Of a stretch of 64,000 bases of DNA, positions 20,117 through 30,342 are shown piece by piece. The DNA is from Saccharomycodes ludwigii (lineage: Eukaryota; Ascomycota; Saccharomycetes; Saccharomycodales; Saccharomycodaceae), in contig NC_060206.1 of the NCBI RefSeq assembly GCF_020623625.1, positions 248,001 through 312,000 on the forward strand, in the 5' to 3' direction. Below the pieces are notes generated by a model. It made no database searches, had not been told where the DNA came from, and saw only the letters and a program-made list of their open reading frames with translations. Both the position numbers and the translations under genes were made by a program. The stretch's first letter is position 1, and every line of letters begins with the position of its first letter.

Positions 20117-21133
20117 CTAATATCTGTTTTCTGTGACTCTTTGTTCTAAATGTTTTTCAATATTTACAAGTTCCTTTTCATATGCCAATAATTGTTTTTC
20201 AAACAATTCTAACTGTAGCGACTTGGCCATAATCTTGGCTTGGATATCGTTTAAAATATCCATTACAGAATATCTATCTCTTAAATCAACCGTAATACAT
20301 CTATCTATTATATTTCTTAAACTTTTTGAATAAAAGTCGCTGACGGGCTCATAAACAGCAGCAACAATTCTATTTTCCAAATCTGTAAAATTCTTGGCTC
20401 CCTTGAACGGTGGCCGCAAACTACACATTTCATATATGCAACAACCAAGTGACCAAACATCACTCAATGGAGAATATGGTTTATCTTTAAGCAGCTCCGG
20501 TGACATATAATAGGGTGTTCCAACATAGGTTGTGGCAAATTGATTTTTACTTTTTAAACTTTTAGCCAAACCAAAATCCCCCAATTTAGCCATTACTTCA
20601 TTGAAAGGATATCCGTCTTTTATGTTTGTTAAAAATATATTTCCAGGTTTAATGTCTCTGTGTATTACAATGGCATCGTGATTATTACTTTCTGGCTTTT
20701 TAACTTTATCAAAGATTAGATTTAAGTGTGGGTAATCCAGACCATAGTGGCATCTCCACAATGCCAGGGATATTTGGACCAATATTCTCCAAATCAAATA
20801 TTCAGGCATTTTTTTTTTATATTTTTCTCTAAAATCTCGAATTAAATGCGATAAATCTCCACCATCACAGTATTCCATGTATATGTAAACTACCCCATCT
20901 TTATAATCAAACGTCACAAACTCAACAATGTTTGGGTGTTTTAAACTGCTTAAAATCTTGCATTCGTTAATTAATTGTTGTCTTTCCTTTATTGACATGT
21001 GACTGAACTTGATTTCTTTCCTAACCAAATAAGTGTTAGTACTTAGATCTAGTACTTTACGAACAGATCCGAAAGAACCACTTCCAATCTTTTCTAAAAT
21101 TTGATATTTATGTTGTAAGAATTGCTTAGACAT
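20117..21133 (-). CDS. KIN3: Kin3, NIMA-related serine/threonine kinase
   Basis: NEK-family protein kinase, involved in mitotic progression and DNA-damage checkpoint arrest in S. cerevisiae. 338 aa. The glycine loop GSGSFGSV begins at 18, the catalytic-pocket Lys is 39, HRDIKPGN is at 158-165, DFG at 186-188, and the activation-segment end is YYMSPELL. A short coiled-coil tail rich in Glu/Lys follows the kinase domain. S. cerevisiae Kin3 is 435 aa, so the C-terminal region here is about 100 residues shorter. The frame ends cleanly and shows no sign of damage. Position matches YAR018C. Confidence 0.97.
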   Translation of the reverse strand: MSKQFLQHKYQILEKIGSGSFGSVRKVLDLSTNTYLVRKEIKFSHMSIKERQQLINECKILSSLKHPNIVEFVTFDYKDGVVYIYMEYCDGGDLSHLIRDFREKYKKKMPEYLIWRILVQISLALWRCHYGLDYPHLNLIFDKVKKPESNNHDAIVIHRDIKPGNIFLTNIKDGYPFNEVMAKLGDFGLAKSLKSKNQFATTYVGTPYYMSPELLKDKPYSPLSDVWSLGCCIYEMCSLRPPFKGAKNFTDLENRIVAAVYEPVSDFYSKSLRNIIDRCITVDLRDRYSVMDILNDIQAKIMAKSLQLELFEKQLLAYEKELVNIEKHLEQRVTENRY

Positions 21134-21424
21134 GGTTATTTGAGGGGTGTATATACTGTTATACCAGTGTTTTTTTTATTTTTTTTCTTTTTCTTTTTCT
21201 TTTTCTTTTTCTTTTTTGGGTATTAAAATAAATAACAAATATTATTTTCAAATATCAAAAATATTTTCCAGAAAAAAAATAAAAAAATAAAAAAAATAAA
21301 AAAAACTCATCTTTGTTTCAAGGGTTTCCAGATACGGATACTTAACCATAATAAATTAAAAAATATCTAACGTTTACCATCAAAATTATGCAATTATTAT
21401 TATTATAAATATTCTTGTATTTAT
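21134..21424. other. KIN3 upstream spacer with (CTTTTT) repeats
   Basis: A run of CTTTTT units at about 21187-21216 and several A-rich tracts lie between KIN3 and CDC15, which are co-oriented. No gene is seen. Confidence 0.7.
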
Positions 21425-24400
21425 TTATGCAAATGTTATAGATTCATTATATATCTTATTAATATCTTTAACTAATTGTTTGATTAAAATAGAATTATAT
21501 CCAACCCTAGTACTTTCATTTTCCCATAACTTAATTAAAATATCATTCACGTCTCTCAAATTATGTGTTCTTGCTTTTAAAAAAAAGTGGTTTTGATCAC
21601 TGTTTCTAAAGTTATTAGACGTATACTTGTTTTGCGCCTTTAAAGCTATCTGTAAGTAATCTATTTTTTTATTATTTTGTCCACTCTTATCTGCTACCAT
21701 TGAAGATTGCTCCCTTTCTTTTTTCGTATATTCTGTGAACCTATATTCAACGTATTGCCAAAAAACATTCTTCAAGAATTTTAAAAAGTCAATTTGAATA
21801 ATTAAACTGCCCTTGAATTTCTCCAAAATTTTAACCACTACAATAACAAATTGAGGGTTCCCGACAATTAATTGTGCAATAGGTGAAATATAATTTAGAT
21901 CGTTAGAAGTATCCGCTTCTAAGCCATGAATATTGGTACTAGATAATTTTGAACTTATCCCAATGTATTTATCATCTTGGAAAAAATCGTTCATTATAAA
22001 ATTATTACTATAACGTTTGTCTTGTTGGTGCTCATCGTTTGCCTTTTGGATAGTTGTTAACGCCATTAATAATTTATTCAATTTTTTGAAAACATTTTCA
22101 AAATCCTGGCTGTTTAATAATCTATCATTGAAAAGGGGGAAAACTATAGAATTTATGCTATATTTTTTAACTTTAGTGCCACTGGTAGGTAATATGATTT
22201 CAGTTGGTGAAAACTCCAAATTTGTTATCTTAGGCAAACAGTTGCTTAATACTTCAATAGCACACCATGTATAAGTAGATTCTGGAAATTCATCCAAAAA
22301 CGTAAACGCAGTCTCACAGTATTTAATTAACAAATCCTGAGTATTTTTCAAGCTGATTTCACTAGTTAATTCAGCACTTAGTCTAATAACAAACTTGATC
22401 AAATACGAATAATGCGTAATACTATCTTGTGGAATATTTTTATGGATTCTCAAAAAATCTTTACAAACAACAGGCATATCTATGTTTGAAATTAGTTGCG
22501 TTTTGTAAGTTTGGTTTGTGTGTGATATGTTATAGACTAGTTCAATAAAATATCTCGTTGTTTTAAAATCTGATTTTGAGAGTTGTTTATTAGAAGCATC
22601 CAAGTTTTCTAATTTCGTTTTAATGGTGGGCAAAATCACATTTGTTAACCATTGAAATACATACGAAGATATATTATACGTATTTGATCCGGTAGCCGAA
22701 GATGATTCTGATATTCCCAACGAATGCGATGCTAACAGTAATGCTTGTATATTGTTATGGTTTGTGTCCACTTTTGTTAAATTATTTAAGCATTTTAAAA
22801 CAGTATGGTTCCAACTAGAATGATGTGTCATTTCTCTTAAAAGATTCTCTCCAATAGATATACCGTTTTGTGTAGTTTCATACAATAAGTATTGACAATC
22901 CTTAATTATTTGTATTGAAGTCTTATCATTAACATCATGAACTTTTTTTAAATTTTTCAAAACTGCAGGCAACCATTTGTTCCCGACTAGTTCAGAGTAT
23001 ATTTTAGTATTGCAATTAATTAAAAATACAGATAGATGTATAACAAATTTGATCATTTCAAAGTTATCGCAAAGCTCTATATCTACTAGCTTTATAGCAC
23101 TGGTGTCTTTTAAAATGGGGAAATTACAAATACTTTCAAGATTGTTTAATAATTTCAACCATTTTAGCGCATCTTTTTTTTCATCTTTTATCTGCTTCAA
23201 AAAACATATATAATCTATTAGTAAGGGCATACCATAACTCTTGTTAAATTCGACCAAAAAGTCGGTTTTTTTGGATTTGTAAGCCAACACAAAAAGTTCA
23301 AATAATCCAATAATCACAGTATCCTTTCGTGAGTATAAAAGATAAATTACGACTCCAGTAATTTGAGATATTTCACAGTCTTTTATTATTTTGTCCATAC
23401 ATTTCATAGTATTGCCACTAAAGTTTTGTTGCTTTTTAAACTCTTGTAGTAAGATAGAGCCTGACATACACGGATCTTCATTTGTGCTAATGTTATTTAT
23501 GGACAACGAATCAATTGCAGTACTAATTGGACTATTGGTGTCTTCACCCTCGGTATTATTTAGCGAACACTTCTCCTTATGTGGCGATCCAAAATCTTCG
23601 CCGTCTTCACCAAAATCCTTAAAAAAAATACCGTCTTCATCATGCTCTTTAAATTTTTTCAATTTTTGTAATTTAACTAAATTCCCGTTCGCAGTTTGGT
23701 TGATCCAAGGATCGTCCTCCAATAAAGTTTTTGCACTTGGTCTTTCAAAAATGTTTTTTGCAAAACATTTAGCTATAAACTGTATGACGGATTTAGATAG
23801 TTTGAATTTGGAGGGAATGTGGTAAACATCATGCATTACTGCGTAACAAACAGCTTCTCTGTTCAAATTGAAAAAGGGTGGGTCTCCAGTTAATATTTCA
23901 ACAACCGTTGCTCCAACAGACCATATATCTGACTTAGTCGTGGCGCCTTGTCCCAACAATATTTCGGGAGCCATCCAATTGGGACTTCCCACACAGGTCA
24001 TTGCCACATTAGTGACCTTAGTGGAAACACCAAAATCAGCTAATTTGATGACATTTTTATTATCTAATAGCAAATTAGCTGCTTTTATATCTCTATGAAT
24101 GACACCCTGTTCATGTAAATAAGTTAGGCCTTGTAACGTTTGTTTAACATAGTTAATACTTGTACTTTCATTTAGCGGACCACCGTTTGATTTTATTAGG
24201 TCCCTTAAACTGCCATTTGAACAAAGTTCCAATAAAATATATAATTTGGTTTGTTTTTGTATAAAGCCATGGTACTTGACTATATTTGGGTGTTTCAAAT
24301 TTTTTAGTAAATCGATTTCAACCATATGATCATTTAATAATTCTTCATCATCTTCAAAGGTGACCACTTTAATGGCCAAATCTTTGTTGGTTATTTTATT

Positions 24401-24805
24401 GACTGCTCTGTATACCACACCATATGCACCGTGTCCTATTTTATTTTTTAATTGGTACTCCACATGTTTGAGTTTTCTGTTTTTGCTTGATATAAAACCG
24501 CTGTTGTTTTTGTTGGTGGTGGCTAGTTTTTTTACTTTGGAATAATTGACGTTAACTATATTAGCATCAGTGTTATTTTTACAGTCATTGCTTACTTCAT
24601 AGGAGCTAGAATTTGGGGATGAATTGTTTGAATTAAAGCTAGTCCTTGCTCCTTGCGCCGGTGTCACATTAATGACATTGTTATTATCACTTAAGATTTT
24701 ACCATGTACAATACTGGAAGTACTACTGCTTCTGGATGCCATGTTTATAATATTTTCACGACTGTTAGTATTATAAGCCGGTCTAAATCTTGGTTTAGCC
24801 ATCAT
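21425..24805 (-). CDS. CDC15: Cdc15, mitotic-exit-network protein kinase
   Basis: STE20/Hippo-like kinase acting downstream of Tem1 and upstream of Dbf2-Mob1 at the spindle pole, required for exit from mitosis. 1126 aa; S. cerevisiae has 974. An N-terminal Ser/Asn-rich extension precedes the kinase domain. GHGAYGVV is at 124-131, Lys at 146, HRDIKAAN from 237, DFG 257-259, MAPE ending at 281, and substrate-binding features follow. The long C-terminal part is helical and includes an armadillo-like region. Two ATGs are adjacent at the start (MM). The extra length is in the N-terminus and linker. Position next to KIN3 is that of YAR019C. Confidence 0.97.
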   Translation of the reverse strand: MMAKPRFRPAYNTNSRENIINMASRSSSTSSIVHGKILSDNNNVINVTPAQGARTSFNSNNSSPNSSSYEVSNDCKNNTDANIVNVNYSKVKKLATTNKNNSGFISSKNRKLKHVEYQLKNKIGHGAYGVVYRAVNKITNKDLAIKVVTFEDDEELLNDHMVEIDLLKNLKHPNIVKYHGFIQKQTKLYILLELCSNGSLRDLIKSNGGPLNESTSINYVKQTLQGLTYLHEQGVIHRDIKAANLLLDNKNVIKLADFGVSTKVTNVAMTCVGSPNWMAPEILLGQGATTKSDIWSVGATVVEILTGDPPFFNLNREAVCYAVMHDVYHIPSKFKLSKSVIQFIAKCFAKNIFERPSAKTLLEDDPWINQTANGNLVKLQKLKKFKEHDEDGIFFKDFGEDGEDFGSPHKEKCSLNNTEGEDTNSPISTAIDSLSINNISTNEDPCMSGSILLQEFKKQQNFSGNTMKCMDKIIKDCEISQITGVVIYLLYSRKDTVIIGLFELFVLAYKSKKTDFLVEFNKSYGMPLLIDYICFLKQIKDEKKDALKWLKLLNNLESICNFPILKDTSAIKLVDIELCDNFEMIKFVIHLSVFLINCNTKIYSELVGNKWLPAVLKNLKKVHDVNDKTSIQIIKDCQYLLYETTQNGISIGENLLREMTHHSSWNHTVLKCLNNLTKVDTNHNNIQALLLASHSLGISESSSATGSNTYNISSYVFQWLTNVILPTIKTKLENLDASNKQLSKSDFKTTRYFIELVYNISHTNQTYKTQLISNIDMPVVCKDFLRIHKNIPQDSITHYSYLIKFVIRLSAELTSEISLKNTQDLLIKYCETAFTFLDEFPESTYTWCAIEVLSNCLPKITNLEFSPTEIILPTSGTKVKKYSINSIVFPLFNDRLLNSQDFENVFKKLNKLLMALTTIQKANDEHQQDKRYSNNFIMNDFFQDDKYIGISSKLSSTNIHGLEADTSNDLNYISPIAQLIVGNPQFVIVVVKILEKFKGSLIIQIDFLKFLKNVFWQYVEYRFTEYTKKEREQSSMVADKSGQNNKKIDYLQIALKAQNKYTSNNFRNSDQNHFFLKARTHNLRDVNDILIKLWENESTRVGYNSILIKQLVKDINKIYNESITFA

Positions 24806-25211
24806 TTTATTTGTATTTTTTTTTTTTTTAATATAGAAGAGATAGTCGTAGTAATAAAGTGATTGAATATATTATCTATATTGCTAAAGCAAAGCTTTTG
24901 CAAACTGAGACATATAATGTTCGACTTTCGACTTATTAGGTTTGTGCATTTGAATGCTCGAAAAACAGCACGAAACTGCCTTTCATACTGTATTTAAAAA
25001 AGAAAATAAGAAAAAAAAAAAAAAAAAAAAAAAACAAATAAAACAAATAAAAATAAAAGGATTAATAAGATTGGTAATATCATTTCCTAATTTGTAAAAA
25101 AGCAAAACAAACCATTGATCTTCATATTTCGGTGTTGTCGTTGCGGGCACAAAAATATGAATATCGATTGCTTTTTTTTTTTTTTTTTTTTTTAATGATC
25201 ATTAAATAGCA

Positions 25212-25330
25212 AGTGCGAGAAGGCGAAGAGTGCGAGAAGGCGAAGAGTGGGAGAAGACGAAGAGTGCGAGAAGACGAAGAGTGCGAGAAGGTAAAGAGTG
25301 CGAGAAGGTAAAGAGTGCGAGAAAGTGAAA
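25212..25330. repeat. 17-bp GA-rich minisatellite, 7 copies
   Basis: Seven contiguous 17-bp units of the type AGTGCGAGAAGGCGAAG. Units 1-2 carry GGCGAAG, 3-4 carry GACGAAG, 5-6 carry GGTAAAG, and unit 7 is the most degenerate. The variants are thus ordered in pairs. It resembles the 16-bp array at 41245. The open frame on the minus strand is a product of the repeat, not a gene. Confidence 0.95.
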
Positions 25331-25516
25331 ATAAAAAAAAATAAAAAACAAGACCCATAAAGAATAAATTTTAACCATAAAAGTAGATAGATGATCTGAT
25401 ATTATATTATCAGATATATAAGCAGCATTAATTATTAAGTGAACCTAATTTTATCATTATGTGTTTGCAAAAAAGAATTTTTATTCCCATTTCTACCTCA
25501 CCAAATATCAAAATTG

Positions 25517-25528
25517 ATGGACAAATAA
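25517..25528 (+). promoter_or_regulatory. Three-codon upstream ORF abutting the main start
   Basis: ATG GAC AAA TAA occupies 25517-25528 and the main ATG begins at 25529, directly after the stop and in the same frame. If 25517 lies in the transcript, it would be translated first and the main gene would depend on reinitiation or leaky scanning. Transcript start is unknown. Confidence 0.5.
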
Positions 25529-26284
25529 ATGGTTGAGCTTTCTAAACCAAAGTATTTAAGTAGAGATGAATTAACAAAGTATTATAATAAATCAACTACT
25601 AATTACAAGAAAAATGAGATCACTAGACATCACAGTAATACCGACAAGATTTTGAAAACTAAAATTGTTAAACCTTTCAAAAATTCCAGGATAATTTATG
25701 AACCTTTTAATTTTAAAAATATTAAAAAAAAAATTGCGCATATTGATGACAATATACATAGAAGTTCCAGCAAAGACAATGATAATGTTCCTGTGCCAAA
25801 GTATGTGGAATACGGTAAGGCTATAGAAGGCTATAAATTTGTTACTTTAAAAGAAGAGCAACAGAATGATAATACCTCATTAACTATCAGTAACAATAAA
25901 ATAATGCCCAACCGTAAAACGGTTTTATTTAACAACTATTTTAATTGTGGGAAATCGAAATGTTGTCATAATACAACAGCCACTGCCAGCAAGGAAAAAC
26001 ATGTCCCTATTTTTGATGGAAATATTACTGTGGAGGAGGGCAACATTAATGATTTAACAAAGATTAACATATTAAGATTTTATCTTCAACTATACGGGCA
26101 CAATTATACCAATATGACTACTTTTGGCGAAGATTACAATTTAAGGCAGTTATTAAAAAAAGAACGTATTAGGTGGCATCCTGATAAGAATATAATTGAT
26201 GGTCTTGACAAAAAAGACATTATAGATAAATATACTATAATTTCTCAAGTAGTGAACAAGTTATATGAATCAATGAATAATTGA
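25529..26284 (+). CDS. Small basic protein with C-terminal RWHPDK motif, function unknown
   Basis: 251 aa, not identified with a named yeast gene. The N-terminus is Lys/Asn-rich and basic, with no signal peptide or membrane span. The C-terminal 70 residues form the best-ordered part: ILRFYLQLYGHNYTN..., then LRQLLKKERIRWHPDKN with RWHPDK at 215-220, then a closing helix. A terminal KKERxRWHPDK helix recalls the J-domain-like C-terminus of NFKBIL1-family proteins, and HPD is also the J-domain tripeptide that contacts Hsp70; a full J domain is not seen. It is convergent with ASF1, 111 bases apart. The upstream three-codon ORF may tune its translation. Confidence 0.7.
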   Translation: MVELSKPKYLSRDELTKYYNKSTTNYKKNEITRHHSNTDKILKTKIVKPFKNSRIIYEPFNFKNIKKKIAHIDDNIHRSSSKDNDNVPVPKYVEYGKAIEGYKFVTLKEEQQNDNTSLTISNNKIMPNRKTVLFNNYFNCGKSKCCHNTTATASKEKHVPIFDGNITVEEGNINDLTKINILRFYLQLYGHNYTNMTTFGEDYNLRQLLKKERIRWHPDKNIIDGLDKKDIIDKYTIISQVVNKLYESMNN

Positions 26285-26315
26285 GGATGTTTTATATATG
26301 GAGAAAAAAATATTA

Positions 26316-26317
<2 letters not shown>

Positions 26318-26349
<32 letters not shown>
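26318..26349 (+). repeat. T32 homopolymer between convergent 3' ends
   Basis: An uninterrupted run of 32 T lies between the RWHPDK gene and ASF1. It probably contributes to 3'-end formation and is likely length-variable. Confidence 0.9.
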
Positions 26350-26352
<3 letters not shown>

Positions 26353-26395
26353 AGTGATAGACTATGAGTATATACATATATAATATTTTGTTAAT

Positions 26396-27283
26396 TCATA
26401 CTTTAGGAGTAGGTATATCAATTTTATCATTTGTATGGTTATCCTCTTGAATTTTAGTTTCTGGAGTTTCTTCCTTTTCTATTTTAGGTGTTGTTAGACC
26501 ATTTTCATCTCTTTCCTTTCCTTTTTCATCTCCTTCTCCTTCTCTTTCTTCTCCTTCGTCTTCATCTCCATCTTCATCCTCTTCTTCTTCTTCTTCTTCC
26601 GCTTCTAGGTCAATCTCGATATCTTCATCTTCATCTTCGTCATCTTCATCTTCGTTATTCTCTTTCAAAATTTTTCTCTTTTTATTATTATGCTGTTTGT
26701 CATCATCGTCTTCCTCGTCTTCCTCGTCTTCCTCGTCTTCCTCCTCCTCTTCTTCTTCTTCCTCTTCCTCATCAACATCAGGTTGTTCAGGCGGATAATT
26801 TTCCTCTCCAGTATCATTGTCCCAAACAATATTAAATCTAGTAACTCTTGGTTTTTCAGCAAGTACATTCCTGACAACGTGTTCGATAGGAACAGCACCA
26901 GTTGGTGGATTTTCCCTTAGCTCTTCACTATCATATTCATTGTTAACATAATAACCCACTCTAACAAATTCCCTATTGTCATAGCTACAACTTAATAATA
27001 TGACAGTTACACTAACCAATTCACTAGCAGGAATCAAATCTGGTGAAGGAGGGTCTGCTTGGAAAACAAATTTATTAACACCAACAGGTACTGGACCCAC
27101 TAATATAGAATCTAATTCTTGATCGTGTTCCAATGATTTGCTACTACCAACATAAGTCAACTTCCATTCTAAGTCATGTTTTAATTCTTCCAAACATTCA
27201 AAAGTGATTTCGAATTCATATGGATCGGTAAATTTTGCTGGATTGTTTAATACTTTGACATCTAATAAAGAGACAATTGACAT
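26396..27283 (-). CDS. ASF1: Histone H3-H4 chaperone Asf1
   Basis: Nucleosome assembly chaperone that presents H3-H4 to Rtt109, CAF-1 and HIR. 295 aa (S. cerevisiae 279). The first 155 residues or so are the conserved immunoglobulin-like core: [32 protein letters not shown], then [27 protein letters not shown] and PTRFNIVW-type strand (here [13 protein letters not shown]). The rest is a very acidic Glu/Asp tail, encoded by TCT/TCC-type repeats on the plus strand, ending in a Thr/Lys segment. Neighbour order ASF1 then a SUN gene in divergent orientation matches YJL115W-YJL116C. SCB-like sites upstream fit S-phase expression. Confidence 0.98.
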   Translation of the reverse strand: MSIVSLLDVKVLNNPAKFTDPYEFEITFECLEELKHDLEWKLTYVGSSKSLEHDQELDSILVGPVPVGVNKFVFQADPPSPDLIPASELVSVTVILLSCSYDNREFVRVGYYVNNEYDSEELRENPPTGAVPIEHVVRNVLAEKPRVTRFNIVWDNDTGEENYPPEQPDVDEEEEEEEEEEEDEEDEEDEEDDDDKQHNNKKRKILKENNEDEDDEDEDEDIEIDLEAEEEEEEEDEDGDEDEGEEREGEGDEKGKERDENGLTTPKIEKEETPETKIQEDNHTNDKIDIPTPKV

Positions 27284-27429
27284 TTGTAGTGGTATGGCAG
27301 AGTGCTTTTTGTTTTACCTGATACTGGTTTATATTTAGTATGATTTTGTTATAGTAATGATAATTAACAGTGATAGCAGCTATTTTTAGTTTATTTTTAG
27401 TTTATTTTAGCCAAGAAAATATCATTATT

Positions 27430-27436
27430 CACGAAA
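27430..27436 (+). promoter_or_regulatory. SCB-like element (CACGAAA)
   Basis: CACGAAA matches the Swi4/Swi6 (SBF) core CRCGAAA. It lies 147 bases upstream of the ASF1 ATG. Single short sites are weak evidence; the second copy at 27652 strengthens the case. Confidence 0.45.
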
Positions 27437-27651
27437 GTGGCAAGAGGGGAATGTATTATTTCCTAATTTGGAAAAGAGATTGGAAAAAGAGGGGAATAAT
27501 ATGTTGTGGTTGTTATCATTTTCTACGATATGGAAGATGTGTGAATTTGAGGTTGAAAGAACAACGTGCTTTTTTCTTTTGGTAGAGATTTGTTTACCAA
27601 AGCCGGCAATTGTTAAGAAACACGCGCACAGCGGGCTTTCAGATCTGAGAT

Positions 27652-27659
27652 CACGAAAA
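27652..27659 (+). promoter_or_regulatory. SCB element (CACGAAAA)
   Basis: Full 8-base SBF-type box, 369 bases upstream of ASF1 and about 740 upstream of the SUN gene, 23 bases from a CACGCGCAC element that is MCB/SCB-like. It could serve both divergent genes. Confidence 0.5.
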
Positions 27660-28397
27660 TAAAAATAAACAAAAAGATTTCCCGTTCATCAGGCATTTCT
27701 GTACAATTGCGCAGAGCGAAAAAGAAAATCTTGTATTTTTATTTTTAGTTTCTTTTTCTAAAAATATTCTGTTATTAATAACAGTACTTGTCCACTGCGT
27801 GTTTTTCTGTGTGTTTCAGTATTAACACTCGCCAGCCCAGTAAAACTTTTCATTTTTTTTTCTTCTTTTTTCTTTCTCGTAAAAAAAAAAAAAAAAATTT
27901 TTGTTTTAATAATTAATAAATCGATCTTCAAATCTTTCCATAATTCTTATTACTTTTTTTTTTTTTTTCTTTCTTCTAAACTTATAAATATTTTTAATTT
28001 AATGCTGAACTTTCATCACATAAATATCCTTTTTTAATTTTTTATTCCTTTCTTGCTTTGATTTAAATCATTTTTTTAGAAAAAAAAAATAAAAAAGACA
28101 AAAAAGAAAAAAAAAAAACCAAGACTAATACTAATCTTTAATAGTTTTAATCCCAGTCACTCCTTTCCTTCCCATATTTTCAAGCAAATACATACAAAAG
28201 ATTTTGCAAAAATAAATTAATTAAAAAAAAAAAAACAAAAAAAAAACAAAATATTACCAACTTTTAGTCTTTCCTTCCACATATTTTATTTTATTTTATT
28301 TTATTTGAAACTTTAATCAATACCCTCGAACCAGAATTTACAATCCTTAAAAAGATATAAACAAAACAGGACAAAAAAAAATTAAAAAATTGCAACT

Positions 28398-29717
28398 ATG
28401 AAATATTCAACTTTATTATTATTATCCTCAGTTGGTGCTGCTGCTTTGGCTGCCCCAGCTATTTCTAACGGTCATAACCATCATCACGCCGATGAACAAG
28501 TTAAAAGAGATGTTGTTTATGTTACACGTACCCAAATTCAGTATGTCGATGCTCAAGGTAATCCGGTTGATGTTCTTTCTACTGCTACAGTAGATACTGA
28601 TAGTACTGCTGCTGCTACTACTACTGCTGCTACTACTGCTGCTACCGCTATTGATGAGAGTGATTTAACTGAAAACACTTCTAATGCCAATACAGTACCT
28701 ACCACTTCTGCAGCTGCCACTACTTCTAATGCCGCTACTACTACTACCAATGCAGCATCTACTACTTCTGCAGTTGCCACTACCTCCACTTTGGAGCCAA
28801 CTACAACTACTTCTTCTTCTTCTTCTTCCTCCTCCTCTTCTTCTTCAACCACCTCTTCAACCGCTACCACCACCTCTTCCTCAAGCTCTGGTTCGACTAG
28901 TATTGATGGTGATTTATCTGACTTTTCTGGTCCAAGCGAAGAGTTTGAAGACGGTGTTATTCCATGTTCCGAATTTCCAGGCGGTCAAGGTGTTGTTTCC
29001 TTAGATTGGGTTGGTTTTGGTGGCTGGGCCAGTATTATGAAATTGGATGGATCTACCAGTTCTAGCTGTGAGGATGGTTACTATTGTTCTTATGCTTGTC
29101 AAGCCGGTATGTCTAAAACCCAATGGCCATCTGATCAACCAAGTGATGGTAGAACTGTTGGTGGTTTGTACTGTAATAATGGTTATTTATATAGATCTAA
29201 CACAGACACTAACTATTTATGTGAATGGGGCCAAAACAGTGCATATGCCGTCAATAATGTTGATCAAGAAATTGCTTTATGTAGAACAGATTATCCAGGT
29301 TCCGAAAACATGGTTGTTCCAACTGTTGTTCAACCAGGGTCTTCAAAACCAATGAGTGTCGTTGATGAAGACACTTACTTTTTATGGGAAGGTAAAAAAA
29401 CTTCTTCTCAGTATTATGTTAATAATGCTGGTGTTTCCGTTGAAGATGGCTGTATTTGGGGTACAGATGGTAGTGGCATCGGTAATTGGGCACCAGTTGT
29501 TTTGGGTTCTGGATATACCGATGGTATCAGTTACTTAAGTATTATTCCAAATCCAAACAATAAAAACCAACCAAATTACAATGTTAAGATTGTTGCTACC
29601 GACGGTAGTTCTATCAACGGTGAATGTTACTATGAAAATGGTGAATATAATGGAAGCGGTTCAGATGGCTGTACTGTTAGTGTCACTTCTGGTTCTGCAA
29701 ACTTTGTTTTTTACTGA
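28398..29717 (+). CDS. SUN-family secreted cell-wall protein (UTH1/NCA3 ancestor type)
   Basis: Cell-wall/septum-associated SUN protein of the UTH1-NCA3-SIM1-SUN4 family, secreted, involved in cell separation and wall glucan biology. 439 aa. A signal peptide ([18 protein letters not shown]) is followed by a Kex2 site KR at 36-37. A Ser/Thr/Ala-rich linker (about 60-165, candidate O-mannosylation region) leads to the Cys-rich SUN domain (about 180-439), which contains the family pattern [33 protein letters not shown] and the closing [13 protein letters not shown]. Position next to ASF1 and SHB17 corresponds both to NCA3 (YJL116C) and to UTH1 (YKR042W), ohnologues in S. cerevisiae. Confidence 0.96.
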   Translation: MKYSTLLLLSSVGAAALAAPAISNGHNHHHADEQVKRDVVYVTRTQIQYVDAQGNPVDVLSTATVDTDSTAAATTTAATTAATAIDESDLTENTSNANTVPTTSAAATTSNAATTTTNAASTTSAVATTSTLEPTTTTSSSSSSSSSSSSTTSSTATTTSSSSSGSTSIDGDLSDFSGPSEEFEDGVIPCSEFPGGQGVVSLDWVGFGGWASIMKLDGSTSSSCEDGYYCSYACQAGMSKTQWPSDQPSDGRTVGGLYCNNGYLYRSNTDTNYLCEWGQNSAYAVNNVDQEIALCRTDYPGSENMVVPTVVQPGSSKPMSVVDEDTYFLWEGKKTSSQYYVNNAGVSVEDGCIWGTDGSGIGNWAPVVLGSGYTDGISYLSIIPNPNNKNQPNYNVKIVATDGSSINGECYYENGEYNGSGSDGCTVSVTSGSANFVFY

Positions 29718-30342
29718 ATCAAAGGCTAATGAGCAAGTTAAAAAATTGATATATATATATATACGTGTTAAAAAAAGAGTTTTTTTTTTTTTTTATTAAT
29801 TGTTTATTGTGTTTTATTAATACTACCGTTATAGTTTGTTTTTTTTCCTTTTTTTTTGTTGCTTTTATTATTATTATTGTTATTATATATTTTATTAAAT
29901 CGAATTTCTACGAGTAGGAGTCAAAAGCGATATATCGTACTTATCTTATAATAATTATGGAAGAGTTGTCTTTGGTTTTTTTTTATAGTTTTTTTATAGT
30001 TTTAATTGTAGTTTTTTTTTTTTTTCTATATTTGAAAGTTTTTTATTTCCTTTCTTTTTCCAACTGCTGTCGGTAACTTCGGACTATGGGGGTTGCTATT
30101 TGTTGTATTTTATCATTATTATTATTATTATTAGTGTTAATAATAATATATATTATTTTTCGCTCTTTTAATAGGTTCTTTGCAATGGTTTCGAATTATA
30201 ATAATTCATCTCCTTTTTCTTTTTATTATTATCAACACATTTTACTATCATAGATTATCGGTTACCTTTCAATAGGTACGTTGCACTTCTAATTTTAATA
30301 TATTTCCCATTAATATAAATCAATAAAACAAATAAAAACTTA
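29718..30342. other. Spacer SUN gene to AIM25
   Basis: 3' flank of the SUN gene plus AIM25 promoter. It has T runs, ATT microsatellite tracts near 29868 and 30113, and one TCGGACTA at 30079-30086. No gene is seen. Confidence 0.65.

Larger units (their letters stand above)
24806..25528. other. Divergent region CDC15 to small RWHPDK gene
   Basis: Contains A runs (25011-25034), a T run (25171-25192), the 7-copy 17-bp minisatellite and a three-codon upstream ORF (separate entries). Nothing else is recognised. Confidence 0.7.
27284..28397. other. Divergent promoter region ASF1-SUN gene
   Basis: 1.1 kb between two divergent genes. It contains two SCB-like boxes (separate entries), a CACGCGCAC element at 27621-27629, and, on the SUN-gene side, many A/T runs of 10-16 bases. 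No ORF or RNA gene is recognised. Confidence 0.7.

Noticed and set aside
28553-29004. Valine- and leucine-rich frames over the SUN gene
   Set aside because: Shadows of the Ser/Thr codons in the true SUN protein.
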